Origin: Solen grandis
Lineage: Eukaryota; Mollusca; Bivalvia; Adapedonta; Solenidae
DNA: 64,000 bases
Reading direction: 5' to 3'
Assembly (NCBI GenBank): GCA_021229015.1
Contig: CM037791.1
Span: 54,557,897-54,621,896 of the forward strand
The notes beneath the pieces were generated by a model that made no database searches, had not been told where the DNA came from, and worked only from the letters and a program-made list of their open reading frames with translations. The translations under genes were made by a program, and so were the position numbers. This document shows, piece after piece, positions 54,701-63,415 of this stretch. The stretch's first letter is position 1; the number at the start of each line of letters is the position of its first letter.

Positions 54701-57700
54701 TTTGAGAAAATAATTTTTTTTGTGGCTCTAAGTTATGGGACACTTTAAATTTTATAATTTTTTACTGACTCTAAGTTTTGGGACAAAATTTTATTCCATA
54801 ATTACTGCTTACCCAATGTTTTTTCCTCCATACCATTATGCTTTAACCCTTTCCCTCACAGAGGACACCATGAAAAGATCTATGCGAACAGCATAAAACC
54901 AGATCAGCCTGCAAGTAACTCGCAGGCTGATCAGGTTTTATGCTGTTCGCTGCTCCTCAGTGGTCTGGAAATGAGGATTTTGTAATTTAATTTGGTAAGG
55001 TTTAACTGTGGTTTTCTGAAGATCAGGCTTTATGTGGTACCTATTGAGTGCGTCAAAATGAGTCTATATGAGGGAAAGGGTTAAGAAGCTGGTGCATGAA
55101 ATTTACACTGTTGTGATATTTATTTAAGGCAGGTGAAGTATTATTCATATATATAATTAATAAACCAGAGAGATACTCCAATTGTTTATCTACAATGCCC
55201 ACCCCTCTTTGCTTTTCCCCCACCCATGACACATTGTCTGTTGCATGTTAATACAACATTGAGCCTCAGAGAACAGAACTGGGTTGGGTGGGAGGGGTGT
55301 GTACTGTATATTCGCGTACATGTGTCATCAATTGGCATTCAAGGACAATAAGCAGACAATAACAAATGACACAGTGATCCAATTAACAGCAGATGAACAA
55401 GTTTGATTTTGATTTATAAATCCTGGACAATACACTATTCCAACTGGCTGGAAGAAAGCGTAAATATAAAACTTTGTGTCAAACATTGTAATCCATGTTA
55501 AATAAATAAATATATAAACTAGATGTGGGTGTTCCTCGGAACACTTGTGTCGCCTGCATTTAAGCATGTTTGATGAAAGAATTGACTAGAAAATTGATCT
55601 TTTGACAAATTATTGATAAAGCATAATCTATTTTGTGAGGTACAAAATAACACCAAATCACACATTTTTTTTTTTGAATTCAAAACATTAACTGTAAGAA
55701 AAATTATGACATCATTAAGCACTTATGACGTTAATTATATATATGTTGCAAGTTTGTAGTCATCATTATCATTATTGAGTTATCATTCTTGTGTACTGCA
55801 CTCAGACCAATGAGATCTATCTACTATAAATGTTTAAGGCAACACTTCAAATACTTTACAAGTTATGCACCACACAAGAATTAAATCCAAAAAAATAAAC
55901 AAAGGGAAATAACTCCAAAAATACAACAGTTATCATTCTTGCACAATGCACTCCATGAGATCTTTCCACCTGTGAGGTTTCAAAGTAATACCTCAAATAC
56001 TTTTCGTGTTATGCTCCAGACAAAAATGAAGTCTGAGTATCAACAAAGGGCAATAACTCAAGGAAAAAGAGAAACAGAGTTATCATTCATGTGCACTGCA
56101 CTCAGACCATTGAGATCTATGAAGTTTCAAGTCAACACCTCAAATACGTTTCGAGTTATGCCCCAGACAAAAATTAAGTCTGAAAATCAACAAAGGGAAA
56201 TAACTCAGAAAATATTAAAGTCAGAGTTATCATTCTTGTGCACTGCACTCCACCTCAATGTGATCTATCCATGTTTTAAGTTTCAAGGTGATACCTCAAA
56301 TACTTTTCGAGTTATGCTCCGGACAAGAAAGTGTGACGCTGACGACACCGACGACGACGCCGACGACGACGCCGACGACGACGACGGACAAAGTGATCCC
56401 TATGTGTCTGCCATGCTATGCAGGCGACACAAAAATCAACTTTTAAACACAAATAAATCTTTTTTATTATTACAGAATCATAAATATGTGGATTAATAGG
56501 AATGCGTATGAAAATTGACAATATCACTTGACCTTACGAAAAATCGGCATATACTTAAGTTTTGGGAAACTTTTTGAAAAAAAATTTTTTTTAAGATTAA
56601 ATTTTTTTTTTCTGTCCCAAAACTTAGAGTGATTACGATATTCATTTTTTTTTTCATGAATACTCAATTAATACTGAAAGTTAAGGCAAATGGACAATAA
56701 AATCTATCTGTTCCTCTTGTACACTGGAACAATTCCTGAATAGCCCAACTTCACTTTTTGAGGCATTGGTATAACAAGTAGAAATCTAGTGATATAGTAC
56801 TGACCAGTAGATTTTGGGCCGTTTGTTTCTTGGATAGGCGATTTTGGCAGATTCCCTAAAGCACTCAATACTGATGCTGTAGAAGCTGTAGTTGTGGTTG
56901 CTGTTGTTAAACTTGCTGTAGATGATGTAGAATTGTCGGTTGACTTATCTGAACTCAGCAAATCTTTCAGTGTATTTCCAGCTTCACTCTTCTTGACTTC
57001 CCCAGCTGTAGCAGTTGTGGTAGTAGTAGTAACTGTTGTCACAGGCGTCACTGGAAAATTAAAATTTTGCATAGAACAAAAATTATATTTTGGAGAATTG
57101 TTTGCTTAGTTGGGTGTAATGTCCTGCTGCCAGTACTTCAGTCATTTTGGGTATCTGACATGATATTTGACAGATATAGTGCTGCCACACTGCAGTATCA
57201 CGCTGTAGACAAGTGGCATGATACCACACCCAGTCACATTATCTTGACACCGGGTCAACCAATCCTGGATCTACCCTTATATGTTGAGCTCCAAGCAAGG
57301 GAACTACACCAGAATCAATAGGACTTCCTGCCTCAGGACTTCCATTCCAGACCCTTGACATTAAGCTAGAGCTATTGATGAATGTGATAAATACCCTAGC
57401 TATGTCAACTGCATCTTATACTACGGTTATCCTTCTTGACAGTTCCTGGGACGGACCAGTACATTGTGCCTGGGAAAGCCATTAACAAGAGCACTGCATG
57501 CCAATGGAGCCAATGTATGCAACCAATCCATTTCAAAGAAACAATGAGGGATATTGTTATTACTGCCATCCATCTGTCAGTCAGTCTGTCTACTATTGGA
57601 CCTGTCTTACTATGGGTCCAAAAATGTACAGCTATATGGGCTGCCAGTGTTGGCATTAATAATGATTTAGTGATGGGTAGACCTAAAATGTAAAACTAGA

Positions 57701-60700
57701 AATGTGTCCATAGGACACGAATGCCCCCACCTGAGTGCTTTGTCACAAATCTGAAATATGTTTGTTTGTTGTTGCGTTTAACATCCCACCAACAGTATTT
57801 CAGTTATTTTGAGACTATGTCTACTTGAGACAGATAAAGTGCTGCCACACTGTAATATCACACCACAGACATGTGGCATGATACTACACCCAGTCACATT
57901 ATCCTGACACCGGGCCAACCAGTCCTGGAATCACCTTTGTACTGAGCACCAAGCAAGGGAGCTATACCAGTACCATTTTTATCGACTTTGGTATGTCACG
58001 GCCAGGGATCCAACCCACGAACTCCTGCTTCAGAGGCAGACGCTCTAACCACTCAGTCACCAGAGACGGTAATCTGAAATATGATTCTAGCCAGGCAAAG
58101 ATGATCGAAGGAAGTACCAAAAATGAACAAGGGAAAACAACAAAGGGTCATTCAATGCTTTTAATCAAATTAAAAATATACAATATTAACATTTTTGGCC
58201 TGCTATAGCCAATTAAAAATCGGTTGGTTGGTTTTGTTCTCTGCCTTTTCATAGCTGCAGTAACTACACCAATATTTTCTCTAGCACTTTATCAGTGTGC
58301 ATGCTACATAAATATCAACTTTGAAGTCAATCCCTGTATTAATATTTAAGTTATGCTCTTGGCTAACTTTCAGGACGGATGTATAGACTGACAGATGGAC
58401 TGATGTATGGATGGCCAAAGGCAAATCTATATGCCCCAACCACACAATAAGTGGTGGAGGCATAAAAATATCTACCTATGAAGTTTCATGTTGATACCTC
58501 TTACAGGTTTTGAGTTATGCTCTGGACAAAATTTAAGTATGAAAAATAATAAAGGGCAATAACTCCTAAATCATACAAAAATAGAGTTATGGTTCTTGTG
58601 CACTGCACTTCTCTTCATCAAGCTCTATGTAGCTATGAAGTTTCATGTTGATACCTCTTCATCAAGTTCTATGTAGCTATGAAGTTTCATGTTGATACCT
58701 CTTATAGGTTTTGAGTTATGCTCCGGACAAATTTTCGGGATGGATGGAAGTACGTACATACATACACACGTACGTACCTACGGATGGACAAAGGCAAATC
58801 TATATGCACCCCCAACCCCATTAGTGGTGGGGGCATAAAAAGTAAATTTGAATAGTTGAGAAGTTATGATCAAGGTAAACGTTGTTTTTGTTAAATATTT
58901 CAACAAGAGGGCCATAACAGCCCTGGATCGCTCACCTGGTAACATTAGGCTATGTAAAATCAAGTGACCCCTGGGGCGGGGCCAAATTTGACCCCAGGGC
59001 CATGATTTGAACAATCTTGGTAGTGATCTACTAGACAATGCTGCACATCAAATATCTAAACTCCAGGCCTTGTGGTTTCTGAGAAGAAGATTTTTCAAGT
59101 TTTTCCTATATTAGTCTACGTTAAATCATGTGACCCCTGGGGCGGGGCCAAATTTGACCCCAGGGTCATTATTTGAATAAACTTGGCAGAGATCCAATAG
59201 ACAATGCTACACACTAAATATCTTAACTCCAGGCCTTGTGGTTTCTGAGAAGAAGATTTTTCAAGTTTTTTTCTGTATTAGCCTATGTAAAATTAGGTGA
59301 CCCCTATGGCGGGGCCATATTTGACCCCAGGGCCATGATTTGAACAAACTTGGTACTGGTCAGATAGACAATGCTGCACACCAAATATCTAAACTTTAAG
59401 ATTTCACTTTTAAAATCTATTTTTAGCTCCTGTGATCTAATTATGTAACAGACCGAAATCATTTGAACAATTTTTATAGGGGATCAATTTAGGAACATAC
59501 TTGCAAAGTTTGATCACTTTCCCATCAGTAATTTCAGAGAAGATTTTTAAGTAAATTGCTGAAGACTAACGACTCACCATGCCAAACAAAGGCTGGTCTA
59601 AAAAGCTCACCTTGTCACTTTGTGCCAGGTGAGCTAAGAATAGGTCAAAGTTCAAAGGTCAAGGTCAAATATCCAAAAGTGTAACACTGATGGAAAGGTC
59701 TTGCTACACATGTGAAATATCAGTGCCCTGTTGATAGCCTGAAATAACAGGATTTTTACATTTTTCAAAAGTTACTGAAAAATTGGGTCAAAGGTTAAGG
59801 TAAATGACAATAGGTAAAATATTTGCATATGTCTGGATAGGTCTTGTTAAGATGAATAGGCATACCAAAAATGAAAGTTGTATTTTAAAAATAGTTGAGA
59901 AGTTATGGTCAACGTTAATGTTTTTTGTTAAATATTTCAATAATAGGTCAAAGTTCAAAGGTCAAGGTCAAAAGTCCAAAAGTGTAACATTGATGGAGAG
60001 GTCTTGCTACAAGGAATTCACATGTAAAATATCAGTGCCCTGTTGACAACGGTTCTGAAATAACAGGCATTTTCAGTGTCTGAAAAATTCTCAAAAATTT
60101 GGAAGCTGGTAGCCCGGAACTTTGTTGACAAATTCTAATGTACACTGGTAGCCCGGAACTTTGTTGACAAATTCTAATGTACAGCTGTGCTTAGACTCAT
60201 TCGGTCTTGACACAATTTATTTTATCAATGTGTAGTTTACAGTTACAACAAGAGCTCCGCTGACAGCGGGGCAATATACGCCCGAAGGTATGTATTGTCA
60301 GGGAATATCCTAAGACAAAAAGGATAAGCACAAACATGTATATATAAAGTATTATTTCAACAAGAAGGATTGGCAATGTTAATCTTCAAGGGCTTTATTA
60401 TAACAGTGGCTACAAATAGGTTTTTCATGTTTCTTATTATGTGAATAGTGCTTTAATCAAGAGCGGACACAAATATACTTACTTTGCTCCAGTTAAGATA
60501 TTTGACCTTGAATTGTGACCTTGACCTTGAACCTAGCCATCTGAAACCTATGTTCTGCACATCCTCTTACTGTGGGTGATACTTCTGCCAAATAGTTTCC
60601 ATTTACATCCAGCAGGTCAAAAGATACAGAGGGACACAAAAATACTAATTTGCACCAGTTAAGATATTTGACCTTGAATGTGACCTTGACCTTGAACCTA

Positions 60701-63415
60701 GCCATCTGAAACCTATGTTCTGCACATCTCTTACGTGGGTGATACTTCTGCCAAATAGTTTCCATTTACATCCAGCGGGTCAAAAGATACAGAGCGGACA
60801 CAAATATACTTACTTTGCTCCAGTTAAGATATTTGACCTTGAATTGTGACCTTGACCTTGAACCTAGCCATCTGAAACCTATGTTCTGCACATCTCTACT
60901 GTGGGTGATACTTCTGCCAAGTAGTTTCCATTTACATCCAGCAGGTCAAAGATACAGGCGGACACAAAAATACTAATTTTGCACCAGTTAAGATATTTGA
61001 CCTTGAATTGTGACCTTGACCTTGAACCTAGCCATCTGAAACCTATGTTCTGCACATCCTCTCACTCTGGGTGATACTTCTGCCAAATAGTTTTCATTTA
61101 TATTAAGTGGTTCAAAAGATACAGAGCGGACACGAAATTGCTAACGGACGGACGGACAGACGGACGGACAGACGGACAGACGGACGGACGGACAGACGGA
61201 CGGACGACCAGCGGCATAACATAATACAGCCCTTCGGGCGTATAAAAAGCAGAGGGAACAATTAAAACTTAAGAGTCAATCAAAGACATCAGTAGCAGAG
61301 AACTTTAGTTTAACCAGATATATGATTATCATCAAGTAGAATGTAAAACTCTCAAGCAATTAAATCTACATGCATTAATATTACAATTTCCAAAAGCTTA
61401 GCCTTATGACATTAAACTACATCAGCAAAGGAAACGTATGTTTTGCATAAAATATTAACATTTTACAATCATATTGAAATGAAAAAAAAAAAAAAATTCA
61501 TGGTAAGAATTTCAAAGAAATGTATTTGAAATACACATGTATATTTTTTTTTCAGAATATTAACATTGTATACATGTTTCATCTTAAAGTAAAGGAAAAA
61601 ACATGTTAAAATACAACAAAAAAAGAAAAACAAAAAGAAAAATATAAATAAATGAAATACTGTTTATTTTTATTTTTCTCATCCTTTTTTTTTTTTTTTT
61701 TAATTTCACTTTTTTGTAGTTACCTACCTTGAACACGTAAAATAGAACAAAACTGGACTGCAGTTTTTATTTCCCAATTTTTAGGTTTGATACAGTTAAA
61801 AAGTTGTTTTTCCCCCAAGATTTTAATTAAACAAGTGTATTTTGATGTTCAATCATTTATTCTATTTTTTTGCTCACTTAAAAAACTGGAAAATAAAACC
61901 GTGAAAACCCATGATATAATTGGCAACAGTGATCAAAGAATTATAATTACCAAAGTAAAAAAGGTAATTAAAAATACATGGTTATATTGCCGATAAATTC
62001 ATAGAATTGTTACTTCTTACTTTGCACATCAGAAAAATCATTCAATATCGGTTAACCCTTTCCCTCATAGAGGAAACCATGAAAAGACCTATGCGAACAA
62101 CATAAAACCAGATCAGCCTGCGAGTAACTTGCAGGCTGAACAGGTTTTATGCTGTTCACTGCTCCTCAGTGGTCTGGAAATGAGGACTTTTTAATTAAAT
62201 TTGGTAAGGTTTAACTGTGGTTTTCTGCAGATCAGGCTTTATGTGATACCTATTGAGTGCATCAAAATGAGTATATATGAGGGAAAGGGTTAAAAAAGGT
62301 GTTGATTGTCATGCAGTTGAAGCCGAGATATGGTGTCTGTTTTCCGACAAGGAAAATATAGGAATTTACTTTTGGAGGATATTCATGGTTTTCTTTTTAC
62401 TTTTCCTACATAATGTTGAGATAGTGTTAGCATAAAGGATGCTGTCGAATATTGGTCTCAGTTTTATAAGCAGAAAAACGATTCCTGTCGGAAGTGTCTG
62501 CATCCATGAAAATCAAAGATACGAAACTATCCAAGTAATCCACAAGCATCAGTGTCATCCATTGATTGGATCAATTGATACGGCTAACAGGTGAATGACT
62601 CCACCTTTTTACTGATACCTTATTAGTGATCACAGTAGGTATTTTCATTACATAAGACAGGGGTTTTCTTAAGTGGACGCCCGCTTGCCCGTGCCAGGTT
62701 AAAATCACCATGGGCAAGTAATTTTCATAGGAGATAGCCCGTCGGGCAAGTTTATTTTCAAAAATGAATTTTTTTATTTTTTTTTTTAGATTTTATTTTC
62801 TAGGGGGCGAGTTGCTTGCAAATTGTGTATGATACATGTTAACTAAAATTCATCTTAATACTACACATAAACATTTTTTAAACATTAACAAACACTTACT
62901 AATTTAAAGATCGGACAAGCTGTTTCCACTGGGGGCAAGTAGATGTTCAAAGTAACTTACCCCCTGGGCAAGTGAAAGTCAAATCCTTAAGGAAACCCCT
63001 GTAAGATACTGTGTAGTATAGTAGAGGGATGAAAACAATGTGGACGCCGTAAGTACGACAATAGTTGGTATTTTTTCCTTTGAAAAACAGATGAGCTAAA
63101 AATCCTTGTCCCCACAACAGGTTCAAACCCACAACCTTTGGATCTGCATTCACATTTTTACCATACATCCCCTCAATTTTCTTTCTTTTTTTTTTTAAAT
63201 GGGACAGGACAGGACGGGACAACAGACATGATTCATATATCTCCCACTTAACTGTGTCAAACAGGTGTTTAATCATTAACAGTAATTTGAAAACGCATAC
63301 CTTTTTTGTCGCTGAACGATTCATCGAGATCCTTCAACATCTGTTTGACACGGGAGTGTTCTGCCTCACGATCAGAATCGTAATCATCTTGTGTAGCCAC
63401 CACATTAGATAGGAT
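39389..63415 (-). CDS. FG-repeat nucleoporin, six internal exons (partial gene)
   Basis: Exons are 63301-63415, 56805-57050, 47432-47744, 41966-42741, 40448-40855 and 39389-39778. All have GT/AG borders and matching phases (1, 1, 2, 1, 1, 1), giving about 749 continuous codons. The first exon is charged and helical (ILSNVVATQDDYDSDREAEH onward); the next two are Ser/Thr-rich linkers (TLKDLLSSDKS, SALGNLPKSPIQ). The last three carry over 25 FG, FxFG or GFxFG motifs. Such disordered FG regions line the nuclear pore and bind transport receptors. Both ends are missing. The layout, with C-terminal FG repeats, resembles POM121, NUP153 or NUP214; I cannot choose between them. Introns are packed with repeats, including a 3-kb satellite. 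Confidence 0.87.
39779..40447. other. Nucleoporin intron, repeat scrap
   Basis: A fragment with ACGGATGGATTAACGGACAG and GATCACCTTTTGAGGCATAA (about 40255-40330) looks like the end of an old family B/G-type element. Nothing else is seen. Confidence 0.4.
40448..40855 (-). CDS. Nucleoporin exon (FG region)
   Basis: Acceptor CTGCAG|GCATATT and donor ATTTG|GTAAGT. Motifs include GIFGSS, GFSFGST, SVFGST, PFAFGT, LTFGGP and LFQFGQG. Confidence 0.9.
40856..41965. other. Nucleoporin intron, nothing recognised
   Basis: AT-rich unique-looking sequence with no repeat ends or coding signal. Confidence 0.5.
41966..42741 (-). CDS. Nucleoporin exon (main FG region)
   Basis: The 776-nt exon has about eleven FG or FxF motifs: FGLATS, GGFPFGST, LFNFGSS, AGFTFGGS twice, GFAFGSS, GFSFGAT. 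A family G repeat copy begins only 86 bp upstream of its acceptor. An open frame on the opposite strand here is a shadow. Confidence 0.9.
42827..43254 (+). mobile_element. Family G element G2
   Basis: It starts ACAAGAAAGTCAGTAGAACT, arm GATGCTCCCCGAAG, and ends CTTCGGTGAGCATAAA after a GGACGGACAGACGG microsatellite. It is a short relative of G1 in the opposite orientation with fewer body units. A3 begins about 12 bp beyond its end. Confidence 0.78.
43267..44255 (+). mobile_element. Family A element A3
   Basis: It starts ACAAGTGGTCCATGATGGCC, with the hairpin slightly mutated, then CGCTCACCTGAG. It ends GAGCACGTTGTGCTCAGGTG and AGCTAAAAA. The body has the ~310-bp units of A1/A2. Confidence 0.8.
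44384..44614. mobile_element. Tc1/mariner-type MITE, 231 bp
   Basis: Perfect 27-bp inverted ends begin CTCAAAGGAAAAAGAAACGC and end CAGGGTAA. TA flanks both sides (44382-44383 and 44615-44616). There is no coding capacity. Confidence 0.9.
44691..46953 (+). mobile_element. Family A element A4, long form with about 13 tandem units
   Basis: It starts ACAAGAGGGCCAAGATGGCC then CGCTCACCTGAG. It ends with (GGAC)n, the hairpin GAGCAC-ac-GTGCTC and AGGTGAGCTAAAAA. The body is a ~160-bp repeat with GAAGATGCTAGAGTG and GGGGCATAACTCCTGACC, unrelated to the body of A1-A3 although the ends are the same. Confidence 0.85.
46954..47431. other. Nucleoporin intron, nothing firm
   Basis: It contains a doubled TGAATATTCATGAAGT phrase near 47300-47340 and no repeat ends. 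Confidence 0.4.
47432..47744 (-). CDS. Nucleoporin exon (first FG motif)
   Basis: Acceptor TTTCAG|GTCCAAAG and donor TTCAG|GTGAGC. It begins GPKSAGFSFGALGSQSSN and is otherwise Ser/Thr/Ala-rich. The junction is G|GT, in frame. Confidence 0.82.
47745..48884. other. Nucleoporin intron, nothing recognised
   Basis: AT-rich sequence preceding the 48-bp satellite. Confidence 0.5.
48885..51877. repeat. 48-bp satellite array, about 62 units
   Basis: The unit is AACCCAGCCATAGAATCCAG, then ATCAATTCATTCCACATTAT, then ATACTAGT. Three sites alternate between two states: CCCAGCC/CCCGGCC, CAATTC/CAAGTC and TAGTAA/TATTAA. A few units carry small indels (e.g. about 50462, 50510, 51252, 51290). It is entirely intronic in the nucleoporin gene; there are stops in all frames and no unique spacers. 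Confidence 0.97.
51878..52326. other. Nucleoporin intron scrap
   Basis: It includes GCGGTCACCTGTGTTAAGTG with AAGACAGGTTTGACT (about 52130-52195), shared with 37600-37650, and an A-rich tract before element A5. Confidence 0.4.
52327..52794 (+). mobile_element. Family A element A5
   Basis: It starts ACAAGAGGGCCATGATGGCC and CGCTCACCTGAG, and ends with a GGACGGATGACAGACGCCGG stretch and CTCAGGTGAGCTAA. The body has a third kind of unit, with GATGATTCCTGTGAAATTTT. Confidence 0.8.
52795..53437 (+). mobile_element. Second family A 3' segment joined to A5
   Basis: It has no ACAAGAG start, but body units with TAAGCTCTAGGCCTTA and GACCCCTGGGGCGGGGCC (also in A6) and a full terminus GAGCACGTTGTGCTCAGGTG, AGCTAAAAA. 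Either A5 and this are one element with a duplicated end, or A5's end was acquired by a second insertion. Confidence 0.7.
53438..54665. other. Nucleoporin intron, nothing recognised
   Basis: AT-rich; no exon or repeat end could be supported. Confidence 0.45.
54847..55080. mobile_element. piggyBac-type MITE copy 1, 234 bp
   Basis: Flanked by TTAA on both sides (54843-54846 and 55081-55084) with ends CCCTTTCCCTCA and TGAGGGAAAGGG. A central palindrome, GCGAACAGCATAAAACCAGA pairing with its complement, surrounds CAAGTAACTCG. Confidence 0.92.
55519..56435 (+). mobile_element. Family C element
   Basis: It starts ACTAGATGTGG, hairpin GTGTTCC-tc-GGAACAC, arm TGTGTCGCCTGCAT. It ends with the exact inverse ATGCAGGCGACACA then AAAA (14-bp perfect pair). 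A (GACGACGCC)n microsatellite lies at 56336-56392. The body has three units of about 130-160 bp with GAGTTATGCTCC and GGGAAATAACTC. The 185-codon frame across it at 55939-56496 is a by-product. Confidence 0.82.
56805..57050 (-). CDS. Nucleoporin exon (Thr-rich linker)
   Basis: Acceptor TTCCAG|TGACGCC and donor CTACTG|GTCAGT. It encodes VTPVTTVTTTTTTATAGEV to SPIQETNGPKST, Thr/Ser-rich and without FG. Confidence 0.78.
57103..57330 (-). mobile_element. SINE fragment
   Basis: GTGGCATGATACCACACCCA and ACACCGGGTCAACCAATCCT match the full SINE at 57761-58070. The head is degraded and no duplication was found. 57331-57694 shows nothing else. Confidence 0.65.
57695..58842 (+). mobile_element. Family B element(s), interrupted by a SINE
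   Basis: It starts ACTAGAAAT, hairpin GTGTCC-ata-GGACAC, arm GAATGCCCCCAC. One matching end, GTGGTGGAGGCATAAAAA, is at about 58452-58470 and a second, GTGGTGGGGGCATAAAAA, at about 58825-58842. A GATGGAC/TACGTAC-rich microsatellite precedes each end. Units contain AGTTTCATGTTGATACCTCT and GAGTTATGCTC, much like family C. Confidence 0.75.
57761..58070 (-). mobile_element. tRNA-derived SINE, 310 bp, with exact target duplication
   Basis: The 13-bp duplication AATCTGAAATATG lies at 57748-57760 and 58071-58083. The minus-strand head shows the pol III A-box TGACTGAGTGGTTAGAGCG and the B-box GTTGGATCCC, then a body with CCAGGACTGGTTGGCCCGGT and an A-rich tail ending AACAACAAACAAA. It is not a functional tRNA gene: the acceptor stem is not formed and the B-box is altered. 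Confidence 0.92.
58843..60060. repeat. ~300-bp tandem repeat (two units) around A6
   Basis: GAGAAGTTATGRTCAA...TTAAATATTTCAA followed by TAGGTCAAAGTTCAAAGGTC recurs at 58850/59641 (split by A6) and 59890/59943. AGGTCA half-sites recur within. After it, a 44-bp phrase with GGTAGCCCGGAACTTTGTTG is duplicated at about 60105-60182. Confidence 0.75.
58903..59637 (+). mobile_element. Family A element A6 with natural empty site nearby
   Basis: It starts ACAAGAGGGCCATAACAGCC then TCGCTCACCTGG, and ends CAGGTGAGCTAA. Units carry GACCCCTGGGGCGGGGCC. The sequence on its two sides is continuous at 59880-59970 in the next unit of a ~300-bp tandem repeat, which lacks the insert. Confidence 0.85.
60248..61249 (+). 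mobile_element. Family D element
   Basis: It starts ACAAGAGCT, hairpin CCGCT-gac-AGCGG, arm ATATACGCCCGAAGG. It ends CCTTCGGGCGTATAAAAA. A (GGACGGACA)n microsatellite lies at 61144-61206. Four units of about 164 bp (60467-61130) each contain three TCAAGGTCA motifs on the minus strand. Confidence 0.85.
61250..62051. other. Intron, no gene; A and T tracts
   Basis: AT-rich with homopolymers near 61483-61495 and 61686-61701. Confidence 0.5.
62056..62289. mobile_element. piggyBac-type MITE copy 2, 234 bp
   Basis: Same length, ends and TTAA flanks (62052-62055 and 62290-62293) as copy 1, with only scattered substitutions, so both moved in the not-distant past. Confidence 0.92.
62658..63001. mobile_element. 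hAT-like MITE, 344 bp
   Basis: The ends CAGGGGTTTTCTTAAG and, inward from the right, CAGGGGTTTCCTTAAG are flanked by the direct repeat TAAGA (62653-62657 and 63002-63006). Internal GGGCAAGT motifs occur on both strands. Ends and 5-bp duplication fit a hAT-like class. Confidence 0.7.
63002..63300. other. Intron, nothing firm
   Basis: It includes a short SINE-like GGTTCAAACCCACAACC phrase (about 63120) and a T tract near 63185. Confidence 0.35.
63301..63415 (-). CDS. Nucleoporin exon (first in window)
   Basis: Acceptor TTTAG|ATCCTATC and donor AAAAAAG|GTATGC. It encodes 38 residues including REAEHSRVKQMLKDLDESF, non-FG and probably alpha-helical. It is the exon least certain to belong to this gene, although its phase fits. 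Confidence 0.7.

Larger units (their letters stand above)
54666..56638. mobile_element. TIR element with CTCTAAGTTTTGGGA ends, hosting two later insertions
   Basis: The outer inverted ends GTAATCACTCTAAGTTTTGG and CCAAAACTTAGAGTGATTAC are perfect over 22 bp (54668-54689 and 56615-56636). Related copies of CTCTAAGTTTTGGGACA sit just inside (about 54724, 54777, 56555). A piggyBac MITE (54847-55080) and the family C element (55519-56435) lie within it, so it is older than both. A TA target is possible, giving ends ATCACTC. Confidence 0.65.

Noticed and set aside
55939..56496. 185-codon ORF in family C element
   Set aside because: It runs through three copies of a tandem unit and a (GAC)n microsatellite into flanking DNA; repeated unit-length text, no domain.
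57990..58070. tRNA gene on the minus strand
   Set aside because: A- and B-box are present but the acceptor stem does not pair, and it is the head of a SINE bounded by a target duplication.
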